Numbered from the stretch's first letter, positions 1 through 9,942 are shown. The stretch is 64,000 nt of DNA from Syntrophomonas palmitatica JCM 14374 (GCF_001311885.1 NZ_BBCE01000001.1:124001-188000); one strand, 5' to 3'. Translations and numbers: made by a program. The notes: a model not told the origin generated them from the sequence alone.

Positions 1-671
1 AAAGGTATTTTGGAGTTTATCATTTCAGCTTCGCTGAGGCTTTCCGCATCCCCGGCCAGAATAAAAGCATTTTTTCCGTATTCCATTTTGATTACGGCAC
101 TGTAGTTGTTTAAATCCTCATAACCCTCATTTACCGGAGCTATAAATACAGCTTTCATATCAGTCAGCGGCAGAGCAACGCCCGCTCGGGCAGTCTTTAC
201 CCTTAATCCCTGCTCTTTAATAATCTGGAGCAGATTAGCAAACTGCTCACTGTTGTGAACTACTTTCGGCATATATATTTTTTCAATCGGAAATGATCTG
301 ATTACTTCGGGCAGACCCCCGATATGATCCGCATGGGGATGAGTAGCCACCAGCACTTGCAGGCTTTTAACCCCCTGTGATTTCAGGTAATTTACCACTT
401 TTTCTGCTTCATCAGGTTTCCGCCGTCAACCAGCATATTATCCTGCGGGGGTCTGTACGAGAATAGAGTCTCCCTGTCCTACATCGATAAAATGTACAAC
501 CAGGCCGGATGTGGCGGTCCGGTTTTGCTGTTCCAGGACCGGCAGTGTCTGTTGGAGCGACTGCCGCTCGCCCATTTCTTTGTTTCCGCCTGGGGAGGCC
601 TGGCAACCGGCCATAACCAGGCAGAAAAGCAACCCAATTAAAACGAAGAGTGTTTTGGTCCTTTGCTTCAT
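1..671 (-). CDS. ComEC/Rec2-like metallo-beta-lactamase lipoprotein (3' end beyond window, frameshifted)
   Basis: The N-terminus has a lipoprotein signal (hydrophobic run, then MAGCQ lipobox) and the start HFIDVGQGDS typical of ComEC-type MBL domains. The reading frame breaks near 442 and returns near 414; the intermediate frame reads DNMLVDGGN, so two compensating indels lie about 30 bases apart. After them the frame is open to the window edge and contains the metal-binding motif THPHADHIGG and later ILAGDAE, both typical of the fold. This is a secreted, membrane-anchored hydrolase of unknown substrate (family members act on phosphodiesters or are uncharacterised). The start ATG overlaps the stop of the upstream SGNH gene (ATGA), so they are co-translated. 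The break may be sequence error or real decay. Confidence 0.8.
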
Positions 672-1756
672 AATCCCGCCTCCGCTTTATCTTTGATTTG
701 CTTGCCGTTACATAAGCCAGGACCGCATTGCCTTTCTATGGAGCGCAAACAGGAATCGATATTGCCCGCGGTCAACTTAATGCCAAAGTCAGGAGGGATA
801 TAGCTACCAGCCGCACCGGTTATCCGCCGCACCACCAAAGTGCCCACGTGAGGATAGATATGGCTGGCGTCATAGAAATTATCCAGGTTCTCAGTTACAG
901 AATTGGGGTACATAAAATGATGCACTTCACCAAAGACTGCGACCGCATCCCGCAGCCATTGTTCATAGTAGGGAAACAACCCTTCGGAAATCATGAGATT
1001 AAACAAGGGACGGGAAACGGGAGTGGTAAACACTATAAACCGGCTGTGCGGGTTGGCCTTTTTTATTTTTTCCAAACTGGTTTTTACATCTGCATACTGG
1101 TAGTTGGCATAAATATCGCGGTGGTATTTGTCAACCGTGGCCTGTACTTTGCGCTGCTTTTCCTGCGGGTCGCTGACCGTCAGCAGGGTTTTAACATTAT
1201 TTCGATCATAGGCAAAATTAACCGGGACTCCACGGCGCGAAGCCTCGTAGTTCCGCCAGGAACGCTGCAGGGTATCCCAGGAAAGCAGAGTTTTATAACG
1301 ATAGGCAAACTCCCGGTTTTTATTTATATAAAAAGCAGGTCTCTGGAACTCCTTGAATTTAAGGCTGCGGTTGGTGGCGTAGAAATCAAGCCCCAGAACA
1401 ATACAGTCAAATTCCCGTCCGTTTTTAGCCTTGGCATATTCGATATATTCGTAGTACTCATCTAAAAGCATATTGCTGACCGCGTAATTATAAGCCCGAT
1501 AACCGGCAAAATCGTACTGGTTGATATATGTGGTGCGGCTGCTGCCTAATATTATAGTGTTATAGTTGAAGTTCCCCCGCCCTACGCGGTTAGTTTTCTG
1601 CTGTCTTTCGTCAAAGCCCATCTGAATTCTGTTGTAACGGTTGGCATGGGCAAAATTCCATAAAGGATCAATATAATAATTGAACCCTGCGGCTACGGTT
1701 AGAAGCAGCAGAATTGTTATTAACGTTATAATAAACCATTTCCTAAACAAACCCAT
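668..1756 (-). CDS. Membrane-anchored SGNH/GDSL-type protein (AlgJ/DltD-like partner of MBOAT)
   Basis: 362 aa. One N-terminal membrane anchor (residues about 7-24) precedes an extracytoplasmic domain. GSSR at 71-74 fits block I of SGNH hydrolases (catalytic Ser), and DASH at 296-299 supplies the Asp-x-x-His pair. Proteins of this type sit beside MBOAT acyltransferases and complete transfer of acetyl or other acyl groups to surface polysaccharides or teichoic acids; the MBOAT gene lies just upstream on the same strand, though 606 bases away. The exact acceptor is not visible. The 3' end overlaps the MBL lipoprotein gene by 4 bases. Family assignment rests on motifs and context and is moderately sure. 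Confidence 0.7.
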   Translation of the reverse strand: MGLFRKWFIITLITILLLLTVAAGFNYYIDPLWNFAHANRYNRIQMGFDERQQKTNRVGRGNFNYNTIILGSSRTTYINQYDFAGYRAYNYAVSNMLLDEYYEYIEYAKAKNGREFDCIVLGLDFYATNRSLKFKEFQRPAFYINKNREFAYRYKTLLSWDTLQRSWRNYEASRRGVPVNFAYDRNNVKTLLTVSDPQEKQRKVQATVDKYHRDIYANYQYADVKTSLEKIKKANPHSRFIVFTTPVSRPLFNLMISEGLFPYYEQWLRDAVAVFGEVHHFMYPNSVTENLDNFYDASHIYPHVGTLVVRRITGAAGSYIPPDFGIKLTAGNIDSCLRSIERQCGPGLCNGKQIKDKAEAGL

Positions 1757-1880
1757 TAATTACATCACCTAAACATTCAATTGCTTGTCATGGTGAGCGT
1801 TCATTTCTTAATCATTGCTGTGATGTGCAGCCAAGAACGCAAACTTTCCGGTATTGTCATTGTTATGCAAACTATGTATT

Positions 1881-2040
1881 TGTCGTTGCCAGGAGCGCAG
1901 CGACGCGGCAATCTTTCCCAGCCTAAAACTTTTCTTTTATCGTGGCACGGGTTATATTCCTGTGAAGATTGCGAGTGCGGCAAAGCAATCCGTCCCTTAC
2001 CATAATATTATAGATTGCTTCGCTGCGCTCGCAACGACAG
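1881..2040. repeat. Inverted-repeat element (REP/MITE-like)
   Basis: The left arm 1881-1914 (TGTCGTTGCCAGGAGCGCAG then CGACGCGGCAATCT) is matched in inverted orientation by 2012-2040 (AGATTGCTTCGCTGCGCTCG then CAACGACAG). The arms differ by a few indels. About 97 bases separate them. Elements of the form TCGTTGCGAGGAGC...GCAATCT are common interspersed repeats in many bacterial genomes; no transposase gene is present. Confidence 0.65.
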
Positions 2041-2098
2041 AGCGATTCGCGAATCGCCCCTGCGCTAACTGCGGGATAAGACACCAGAAAGTGTTTAA

Positions 2099-2142
2099 CC
2101 ACTGATAAACACAGCTCAAACACTGATGTACACAGATAAATT
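2099..2142. repeat. Dispersed CTGTG-type intergenic repeat
   Basis: Reads AACCACTGATAAACACAGCT followed by ACTGATGTACACAGATAAAT. It is a degenerate copy of the family found between his and pur genes in this window. Confidence 0.55.
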
Positions 2143-2330
2143 AACTCTTGACTTAAACGCTTTGTCCAAGCCAGGAAGGTAAGTCGGGCTCAACCCGCAA
2201 TAAAACTGAAAGCAGTAATTCGGTTATAATACAGTCTGTTCCTTTAGCGGGATAAAGCGTTATGATTGCCTTAACTCAAGCTGCTTTTACTGTACCTAAT
2301 TAGTCAACTATGAAAGTTAAGCTGCTTGAT

Positions 2331-2351
2331 AAATCTGTGTTCATCTGTGAC
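2331..2351. repeat. Dispersed CTGTG-type intergenic repeat
   Basis: AAATCTGTGTTCATCTGTGA, close to the consensus seen elsewhere in the window; it lies just beyond the 3' end of the MBOAT gene. Confidence 0.55.
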
Positions 2352-2362
2352 TATTTTATGCT

Positions 2363-3815
2363 TTAAAAATTAAAATAAATAAATTCGCTCACCCGAGTCA
2401 GGCTCAGGATTCCGCTGACGGCCAGAACCGCTGCCAGCAAAGTCGTGTACCAGGCAGGCTTTAAAGCGTTCTTCATCTCTATGGAATTCCTAAACAGCAG
2501 GCACAATATAAAAGCGCCAACAAGAGATACCCCAATGGTTTTTATATCAAACCCCATGGCCGCCTGTCCGAATTTTAGCCCCTGGATATGCCAGGCCTGC
2601 AGCCAGGGCTGACATCTTGCGGGCAGGACCACCCCGTCCATTCCCAGCATCCCGCGAATAACCTTCAGGGCATCGGAAAAGCTTTTGGCCCGGAAAAAAA
2701 CCCAGGCCAGATTAACAAAATTAAAGGTGATGAACCAGGCTATAAATTTAGGCAATTTTATATTAAACCTGCGCCACCAGCGGTTAATGACCAGAGCCAC
2801 CCCATGCAGAAAGCCCCAAAACACAAAGGTCCACCCCGCTCCATGCCACAAGCCCACCAGTCCAAAAGTAATCAGGAGATTGCCATAGGTACGATATTCT
2901 CCCGGCGCTGCCGCCCAGGTATATAGATGTAATCGCGGAAAAAGCGTCCCAGGGTCATGTGCCAGCGGCGCCAAAACTCCTGAATACTTAGAGATTTATA
3001 GGGCGAGTTGAAATTTATAGGCAAAACAATATTAAAAAGCAAAGCCGAAGCTATGGCCATATCGGTGTAGGCACTGAAATCGAAGTATAACTGGAAGGTA
3101 TAGGAGAGTGAAGTTATCCAACCTTCCACCAGGCTCAGACTGGTCATCTGGTCAAAACCTGTATTGGCCCACACCGCAAACGCATCCGCAATTACCACCT
3201 TTTTAAACAGCCCCAGCGAAAACAGGAACAGCCCGCGAGCCAGGTTTTCATAATTCAAACCGCGATTAGATTCATCTTCAAACTGGGGCATCATATCACC
3301 ATGATGCAGGATGGGTCCGGCCAGGAGGTGCGGAAAGAAGGTCACAAACAGCGCGTAGTTCACAAAACGGTATTCCCGCGCTTCACCGCGGCAGGCATCA
3401 ACCAGGTAGGCAATCTGGGTAAAGGTAAAAAAGCTGATGCCCAGGGGCAGCACCGGTTTGAAGAGTGCTATGTGCCCTGAAGTAATAACATTAATATTAC
3501 TTATAAAAAATCCGCGTATTTATAGTATCCCAGCAAAGCCAGATTGAAAAAAACACCGAGTATGAGCAGCCAGCGGCGATTAAGCACTCGAATCCGCCTG
3601 TCACCTGCCAGGCTTGAACCCACCAAATAATTGACGGTAATGGAAAACAGAATCAGGGGCAAATAAATGGGATTGAACCAGCTGTAGAAAAACAGCGAAG
3701 CCAGGACCAGCCAGGCCAGGGCCGCCCGGTTCGATGGCAGACGGTTCAATATGAAATAAATAAAAAATACTGTCGGCAAAAAGAGAAAGATAAATTCATA
3801 GGAGTTAAACAGCAA
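2363..3815 (-). CDS. MBOAT family O-acyltransferase (AlgI/DltB-like), two frameshifts
   Basis: A polytopic membrane acyltransferase that moves acyl groups across the membrane to extracellular glycans. The N-terminal part (3815-3501) starts MLFNSYEFIFLFLP as in AlgI. The frame breaks at the T-run 3504-3510 (as read on this strand): one extra T joins ADF to FISNINVITSGHIALF and on to LPLGISFFTFTQIAYLVD. A second single-base loss lies near 2915-2930, inside the signature FRDYIYIP...GEYRTYGN. Family hallmarks are EFWRRWHMTLG and GLWHGAGWTFVFWG, the latter holding the catalytic His. With two bases restored the protein is 484 aa, the usual family length. It probably works with the downstream SGNH protein. 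Confidence 0.85.
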
Positions 3816-3995
3816 TGTTTCTTGACCCCTTAATGATTATAATTTCCAGTACATTATAACCTTTTTTATTTCGCTGGTGGAAACTATGGTTGTTTGTGCC
3901 GGGCAGTCCCCCCTCACTTTCTATAAATCAGAGTGCAAGGAAAAATAACCCACGTTCGTATACACCATAAGAAAATTACTAAGGAGGGCGTTCAG

Positions 3996-5971
3996 GTGCG
4001 TTCAGAATCAATGAAACCGTGGCTGGGGGTCTTTTTCCTGCTTCTGCTTCTTTTTATGAGCATAGCAGCGGCCTATTCAGGCAGTTCTTTGGCTGAGACC
4101 AAACCGGCTGAGCAAAAGAGTACGCCAGCATTACCCACTGTGGGCAGCAAGGCCAAACTATTGGAGCTGCTGAAAAATGCCTCGGGCAGCCAGCCCCGGC
4201 TTTATTTGGAGAAATCAACGGCGGTGCCCGCAGAAGGTTCAGCAGGCAGAACTCAAGATCAGGCAACATCTTCTGCCTCAAATACGGCTGCCGGTTACTC
4301 CCAAACCAATGTCCAGGTCGAAGGAGTAGATGAAGCGGATATAGTTAAAACCGATGGTAAATATATCTACCAGATTAACAATAACCGGGTCTTAATAATA
4401 AAAGCCCAACCTTCTTCATCCCTGCAGGTAATCTCACGCCTAACCTTTTCTGATAAGAATTTTAACCTTGAGGAATTCTACGTTGACAGCAATTACCTGA
4501 CGGTAATCGGTTCTTCCGGGCAGGAAATAGCAGTTCCCTGTAAAACTGGTCAAAGCGATGCTAAAGTATTCTGTCCGCCGAATTGGCGCTACCGGCACAG
4601 CACCCAGGTTTACATTTATAATATCAGTGATAAAAACAGCCCTAAAAAAATACGGGAATTGGAACTGGAAGGCCGCTACCTGTCATCGCGTAAAATCGGC
4701 AGCGATCTCTACCTGGCCTCTAACCAGCCGTTTTATTTTTATAATGAAGATGAGGTGTTTTTACCTACTTACAAAGATTCGGCCCTGGGCAATTTGACTA
4801 CCAGTCCAGGTTATAACGACATAAAGTATTTTCCGGATCACATTTATCCAGCCTATATCACCCTGGCCGGTTTGAAAATAGATCAGCCTTCTGTAAAAGC
4901 AGACATCCAGACCTGCCTGGGTCAAAGCGACAACCTCTACGCTTCTGCAAGCAGCCTCTATCTGGCCGTTACTGATTATAACCAACCCCGCTCTGTCATT
5001 GGTCAGGAAATCGTCCCCTCAAGCCCCGGCACTACAGTCTTTAAATTCCTGTTAAATGGGGGTAAAACCATTTACAGCGGTAAAGGGGAAGTAAACGGCA
5101 CTATAATCAACCAGTTCTCCATGGACGAATATAATGGCTGTTTCCGCATCGCCACCACCAGCGGCAATATGTGGCGCAATGACCAGTACACTTCTAAAAA
5201 CAATATTTACGTATTGGATAAGGATATGAAGCTCATCGGGAAACTGGAAGGCATAGCCCCGGGCGAACAGATTTATTCTACCCGTTTCATGGGCAAGCGG
5301 GCCTATATGGTTACCTTTAAAAAGGTCGACCCCTTCTTTGTGATCGACATGAAAGACCCGGCCAAGCCATCAGTCCTGGGTAAGCTCAAAATACCCGGCT
5401 ATAGTGATTATCTGCACCCCTATGATGAAAACCACATTATAGGTTTCGGTAAAGATACCATTGAAACCAAAGGCACTGGCCAGGATTCCTGGGCCTACTA
5501 TCAGGCATGAAAATTGCCCTATTTGATGTCAGTGATGTCAATAACCCAAAAGAAATGTCAAAGCAGGTGATTGGCGACCGGGGTACGGATTCGGAACTGC
5601 TGCACAATCATAAGGCCCTGCTCTTCTCGCGCGAAAAGAACCTGCTGGCCTTCCCGGTTACGGTCATGGAAATCCGCGCTGATGACAAACAAAAATTACC
5701 CGACGGGATACCCGCTTATGGCTCCTTTGCTTTCCAGGGCGCCTACATCTATAACATTGATTTAAAAGACGGTTTCAAATACCGGGGCCGTATTAGTCAT
5801 CTTGCCAGCGAGGACTATAAGATGGCCGGTGACAGCTGGTATGATTCAGAGAAAAACATTGAGCGCCTGTTGTATATAAACGATGATCTTTTCACCCTTT
5901 CTCAGAGTCAAATTCAGGTCCACGCATTAAAAGACCTGAAAAAGCTGGGCAGCCTATCTTTAAAGCCCTAA
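3996..5971 (+). CDS. Secreted beta-propeller domain protein (one frameshift)
   Basis: The GTG start at 3996 is chosen because AAGGAGGG lies 7 bases upstream; an N-terminal hydrophobic signal/anchor follows. The stretch YSQTNVQVEGVDEADIVKTD and the later IALFDVSDVNNP are hallmarks of the secreted beta-propeller domain family found in archaea and Firmicutes, whose role is unknown but presumably extracellular binding. A stop at about 5508 interrupts AYYQ/GMKIALFDV; adding one G at 5504-5505 restores a single 658-aa protein. It stands alone on the plus strand, divergent from the MBOAT gene, and ends at a strong terminator. Confidence 0.8.
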
Positions 5972-5996
5972 TCCATTCCTCTAAAAACATCAAAGC

Positions 5997-6039
5997 AAAA
6001 GGGCTGCATTTGCAAAATGTTCTGCAGCCCTTTCTTTTT
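5997..6039 (+). terminator. Rho-independent terminator of the beta-propeller gene
   Basis: GGGCTGCA (6001-6008) pairs with TGCAGCCC (6023-6030), flanked by A4 and followed by TTTCTTTTT, 26 bases after the stop codon. Confidence 0.85.
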
Positions 6040-6162
6040 GTCCTATTCGCATGTAATGTAACCCCGGTTTTCAGCCCGGCATAATATATGGTCAGGACTA
6101 ACAATGTTAATCATGGCTATAAAGCATAGCCTTGCCTAAATAATAAGGGAGGAGGTCATTAC

Positions 6163-6474
6163 TTGTTAAGCCGGGTATTGAATAGAATAAATTACCGTCT
6201 TTTTTTCACGTCCTTTGGGATCGTATTTCTGTCTGAAATGGGTGACAAAACCCAGGTAACTACGATGCTGCTGGCCGGCCAAAAACCCTTGTATGTCCTG
6301 TGGGTAGCCCTGGGATCAGCGGCTGCTTTAATCTGCACCTCATTTATTGAAATAATCATAGGTTCAAATCTCGTGGCCAGATATCTCAAGCCAGGCATAA
6401 TTAAAATAATATCCGCCCTGGCTTTTATTTTATTGGGCATTTTGCTTGTATTAGGAATCATCGGTAAACATTAA
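6163..6474 (+). CDS. Half-size UPF0016/Gdt1 (TMEM165) family cation exporter, subunit 1
   Basis: 103 aa, starting at TTG after GGGAGGAGGT. It holds one copy of the family motif E-x-G-D-K-T-Q (SEMGDKTQ) in the first of about three membrane helices. Typical Gdt1/MneA proteins carry two such repeats in one chain and export Mn2+ (or Ca2+/H+ in eukaryotes). Here the two repeats are on adjacent genes, so a heterodimer is likely. The next genes, a second half-size copy and an MntR-type repressor, support a role in manganese export. Substrate is inferred, not shown. Confidence 0.8.
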   Translation: MLSRVLNRINYRLFFTSFGIVFLSEMGDKTQVTTMLLAGQKPLYVLWVALGSAAALICTSFIEIIIGSNLVARYLKPGIIKIISALAFILLGILLVLGIIGKH

Positions 6475-6497
6475 GCCTTAATATAGGAGTGAATTTA

Positions 6498-6827
6498 GTG
6501 AGCATTGAATTAATAACCTGCCTAACCACCTATTTGCTGATTATTCTGGCGGAACTGGGCGACAAAACCCAGTTGGCCATACTCCTGGTTACCAGCAACA
6601 ACCCCAGGAAACGCTGGACCATCTTCGGGGCCAGCGCTCTGGCGCTTACTGCCTGTGTGCTTGTCGAAGTTACGATCGGTACCGCATTGGCCCGTGTTAT
6701 CGGTATCAACATGATAAACCGCATATCCGGGGCGGTATTTTTGGCCATCGGCATTATCGGATTATTCTCAATAATCCAAAAACCTAGCAATCCCCGTGTG
6801 CCTTGCAGTAAGCAATCATCGCTATAA
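6498..6827 (+). CDS. Half-size UPF0016/Gdt1 (TMEM165) family cation exporter, subunit 2
   Basis: 109 aa. GTG at 6498 is preferred over the upstream in-frame GTG because AGGAG sits 8 bases before it. It contains AELGDKTQ in its first helix and about three membrane segments, then a short hydrophilic tail (QKPSNPRVPCSKQSSL). It starts 23 bases after the first half gene and is the complementary repeat of the same transporter fold. The pair probably assembles as a two-subunit exporter. See the mntR fragments downstream for the likely regulator. Confidence 0.8.
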   Translation: MSIELITCLTTYLLIILAELGDKTQLAILLVTSNNPRKRWTIFGASALALTACVLVEVTIGTALARVIGINMINRISGAVFLAIGIIGLFSIIQKPSNPRVPCSKQSSL

Positions 6828-6892
6828 TAACTGCTTTTCTCCTCCGTTGTCAGCATATATATAGTAATAGAATATGTTTGGGGGGTAGGAAA

Positions 6893-7178
6893 GTGGCCGC
6901 TGAAAAAGATGGATTTTACACTGTCCGGGGCTACCAATTACTTCACCAGGATGAGAGCCTCATGACACCCAGTATGGAAGACTACCTGGAGATGGTCTGC
7001 CGCCTGGCCAAAGATAAACCCTACACCCGCATAAGTGATTTATCCGAGGCCTTAAATGTCCGCCAGCCTTCCGCGACCAAAATGGTACAGAAACTGGCAG
7101 AATCAGGCTACCTGAACTATAAGAAATACGAAGTAATTGAACTAACCGCTCGCGGACAGGAATTAGGTGAATATCTCC
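6893..7178 (+). pseudogene. mntR: mntR-like DtxR-family repressor, 5' fragment interrupted by IS21 element
   Basis: GTG at 6893 follows GGGGGGTAGG. The N-terminal winged-helix domain is intact: MTPSMEDYLEMV carries the Asp and Glu metal ligands of MntR, followed by an HTH around ISDLSEALNVRQPSATKM. The gene is cut after GEYL by an insertion sequence; the remaining codons resume at 9741. Joining 6893-7178 to 9741-9892 gives 438 bases, exactly 145 codons plus stop, the normal MntR length. The interrupted frame would run about 20 bases into the element before stopping at 7196-7198. As it stands the fragment lacks the His/Glu metal site and the dimer domain, so manganese-responsive repression is probably lost. 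Confidence 0.88.
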
Positions 7179-7300
7179 TGAATAATATTTTCGGATAGAC
7201 CCAGTGGTGTACAAAGTTAGAACCATCTCGTTCATCCAATGAATCCACTATGTTCTTCATGAGAGCCACCGCCTTAAGGCGGCAGCTCCTAATGTTGTTT

Positions 7301-8044
7301 TTACTCTTTAAGACCGTGGCGTTCCCGCATTGAGATTTCACCATCAATAAATATGGTATACGAATCATGAACGATACGGTCTAATATGGCATCTGCCAGC
7401 GTGTCTTCACCGATTTGTTCATGCCATCCTCTGGGGTCAAACTGTGAGCAAAAGATCGTCGATCCTGTTTGGTGTCTGGCTTCTACGATTTCCAGGACAT
7501 CCATAGCCTGTGGACCTTGCAGCGGTCTTAACAGCCATTCATCGAGAATCAGAAGGCTTACTTTTTTGTACTGCTTCATGACCTTTTGATAGATTCCTTC
7601 ACCTCGTGCAACTGCTAATTCATTGAGCAGATCCGGCAGCCGCACATATTTGACGGTATAGTAGTTTCTACACGCTGCTACGCCGAAAGCACACCCCATA
7701 TAACTCTTACCATTTCCGGCTGCTCCCATAATGATGATGTTATGCTTTTCCTGTATATAGTTACAGGTGGCAAGTCGTAAGAGCTGAGCTTTATCCAGTT
7801 TTCTGTCCGGGTGGTATTCGATGTTTTCCATGCATGCCTGTGGAAACCGGAATTCCGCTCGCTTAATTAAACGGGCCAGCTTGTTTGATTTCCGTCTTGA
7901 CCATTCAATGTCTACCATCAGTCCCAATCGTTCTTCGAAGGATAATTCATTGTATTTGGCATCCGATATTTGGTCTCTATATGAATCCGCCATCGCGGTC
8001 AGACGCATTTCATTGAGTTTTGTTATTGTGCTTTGATCAATCAT
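7301..8044 (-). CDS. istB: IstB-like transposition helper ATPase
   Basis: About 247 aa. The ATG at 8044 is preferred: GGAGGT lies 7 bases upstream, whereas the earlier in-frame start lies inside istA. It has the Walker A motif GAAGNGKSYMG and Walker B LLILDEW, followed by the DnaC-like AAA+ core. In IS21 elements IstB binds target DNA and activates the IstA transposase. Its 5' end overlaps the end of istA by 8 bases, the standard arrangement for coupled translation. Full length for the family. Confidence 0.93.
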   Translation of the reverse strand: MIDQSTITKLNEMRLTAMADSYRDQISDAKYNELSFEERLGLMVDIEWSRRKSNKLARLIKRAEFRFPQACMENIEYHPDRKLDKAQLLRLATCNYIQEKHNIIIMGAAGNGKSYMGCAFGVAACRNYYTVKYVRLPDLLNELAVARGEGIYQKVMKQYKKVSLLILDEWLLRPLQGPQAMDVLEIVEARHQTGSTIFCSQFDPRGWHEQIGEDTLADAILDRIVHDSYTIFIDGEISMRERHGLKE

Positions 8045-9586
8045 GTTTCTTACCTCCAAAATAGTCAGCACCCCGGGTAAAACCGAAGTTCTCTGCTTTC
8101 TTTAAAGTAGTCGTCCGGTTTGTTCCTTCTGTCAGTTTGTCTTGTCCCGTCTTTAAGATCGTCTGAATACTCTTCAGGTTTGGACAAGGTGTGTAGGATA
8201 ATGCTTTCCCACAGGCAGATTCCACTCTATTTACAGAGTATTTATCCGCTAGTTTCATCAATGACATACAGGAACGATATCCTTGCTGTTCTACTTTATG
8301 TGAAGATAAGATTGCCTGCATAGCTGCTGCTGTGTTCGGACCAACCGTTCTGGCCCAATCTATAAAACGCTCGCCGTTCCACATAAGATACTCTTTATGG
8401 TTGTCCGGCATATGTTCTGGCAGGATTACGGGAGCATTTCCTTCTCCATAAATACGCACATGAGATGCGATACGGTGACCTTGATAAAAAACCTCAATGA
8501 TTTTACTGGTTACACGGATATCCACCTCGTGTTTGATATACTCATAGGGAACGGAATATTGGTTTCTGTCTACATGTATGACATAATCATACTGTACCGT
8601 AGCTTTCCGCCAGATAGCTAACTCGTACGGGGAAGCGGGTAAAGGTAATAGCAACGCTTTCTCTTCTTCAAGAAACGCACTTTGCCTGCTTCCAGGTTTC
8701 TTTTGAAAGGGTTTTTGATTAAACTCGTCCAACTTCATGTAGATGGCGTTATTCAATTCTCTTAGTGAGAAAAACTGCTGGTTTCGCAGGGAAGCAATGA
8801 TCCAGGTAGTGATGATACCCACGGTTCCTTCAACAGAACTCTTGTCTTTAGGATGTTTTACCCTGCTGGGATAACAGCCGTACCATAGTGTTCTGCCATC
8901 TCATTGTAGGTTCGATTGATTGTAGGGGTATTCCAGGAAACATGATCAACCCCTGTTTTTAAATTATCCGGGACCAGGATTCGGGTAACCCCGCCAAAAT
9001 ACTGATACGCATGGATATGGGCTGTGATCCAGCTCTCCATATTCATAGACAAAAACGCTTCTACATAGGTATATTGGCTGCAGGGAAGTGTTGCAACAAA
9101 TATATAAGCAGGTATGCTCTCCCCTGTAATGTTATCAATGATGGATGCCGTCTTTCCGGCCCAGTCCACTTCCATAATCTCACCAGGTTTGCGCTTTATG
9201 CGCATGGTTGCTTTGGTTGTGCTGGCGTAACGGCGATAGTACCTGCAGAACTGACTGTACATAAAGGGAATCTCCCCGTTTAACCGGCACTCCTCACAAT
9301 ATTCGTTCCACAGCAGACTAAGCGTAACCCCACTCTTCGCTATTTCCCTATGTATGCGCTCACAATCCGGCATCTTCCGTTTGGACGATACACACTTTTC
9401 AGGAAACAGAACTTGCTGTAACTGAGCATCGGTCCAGTCTGCAGGTAACGGCCAGGAAATACCGCATTGTTGTGCCCTATCAAGGACGGCAGTGATGGTA
9501 TTTCGCGAACAATGACAACTGGATGCGATTCCTCTTTTGCTGACACCCTGGCTGCTGAGCCTAAGGATATCACGATAATTGGTCAT
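8037..9586 (-). CDS. istA: IS21-family transposase IstA (one frameshift)
   Basis: The start ATG at 9586 follows AGGAGGT; the longer frame upstream belongs to the interrupted mntR and is not used. An N-terminal HTH (about RGIASSCHCSRNTI) precedes an rve/DDE integrase core: DWAGKT, PDNLKTG and KDKSSVEGTVG give the D, D and E. The frame stops near 8860 (AVIPAG); adding one base by the GGG at about 8861-8863 joins it to VKHPKDKSSVEGTVG and yields 516 aa, normal for IstA. Either the element is inactivated or this is one of the many sequence errors in the window. Confidence 0.9.
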
Positions 9587-9736
9587 AATATCGACCTCCT
9601 GTATAGATTTACACTGATAAACAGTGCATACCTTTACTATACAGAGGTGGTTTTTGCTATGACATGATGGTTCTATTTGAAGACCACAGTGGTTCTGATT
9701 CAGTACACCAATGGGTCTATAAAAAGCTAATTTGCA

Positions 9737-9892
9737 CTCCTGCGCCGGCATGAAACTATTGAAGATTTTCTGAAAATCATAGGAGTCACAGAAAGCATTT
9801 TGGAAGAAACCGAAAAAATCGAACATTACCTCAGCAGGGAAACCGTGGAACGAATCATGGCTCTGGTAAACCGGCTTAAAAAGCAAATTTAG
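9737..9892 (+). pseudogene. mntR: mntR-like repressor, 3' fragment after IS21 insertion
   Basis: Starting with the duplicated CTCC, this piece encodes RRHETIEDFLKIIGV and then EETEKIEHYLS, which match the His77 and Glu99/Glu102/His103 metal-binding region of Bacillus MntR, and ends with KRLKKQI before TAG at 9890. It has no start of its own. It proves that the split gene was a manganese-type (MntR) rather than a generic DtxR regulator. Confidence 0.88.
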
Positions 9893-9942
9893 CGATGTCC
9901 AGCAGTTGCACATTGGTAAACCTGACAAGAACATTCCATTCC

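Larger units (their letters stand above)
1757..2362. other. 606-bp intergenic region rich in repeats
   Basis: No convincing gene is seen here. The stretch contains an inverted-repeat pair (1881-1914 and 2012-2040), a 16-bp perfect palindrome GCGATTCGCGAATCGC at 2042-2057, two copies of the CTGTG-type dispersed repeat (about 2099-2142 and 2331-2351), and GGGATAAAGCGTTATG at about 2249-2264, which recurs at 59420-59435. It looks like an accumulation point for small non-coding repeats between the MBOAT and SGNH genes. Confidence 0.7.
7179..9736. mobile_element. Complete IS21-family insertion sequence (2,558 bp)
   Basis: Both ends start with TG and share, 16 bases in, the inverted repeat ATAGACCCANTGGTGTAC (7195-7212 and its complement at about 9703-9720), followed by AGAACCA repeats. 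A 4-bp target duplication CTCC flanks it (7175-7178 and 9737-9740). It carries istA and istB in the usual order, transcribed on the minus strand, opposite to the mntR gene it interrupts. Exact restoration of the mntR frame across the gap proves the ends. A single-base break in istA is present, so present activity is uncertain. Confidence 0.92.

Noticed and set aside
1-671. Treating the MBL lipoprotein as a short 77-aa gene
   Set aside because: Conserved MBL motifs continue to the window edge after two compensating indels, so it is a longer, partial gene.
728-1465. Plus-strand open frame opposite the SGNH gene
   Set aside because: Antisense shadow; SGNH motifs on the minus strand explain the region.
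8858-9934. Long N-terminal extension of istA (upstream of 9586)
   Set aside because: The extension is antisense to the mntR 3' fragment and IS end; AGGAGGT before ATG 9586 marks the true start.
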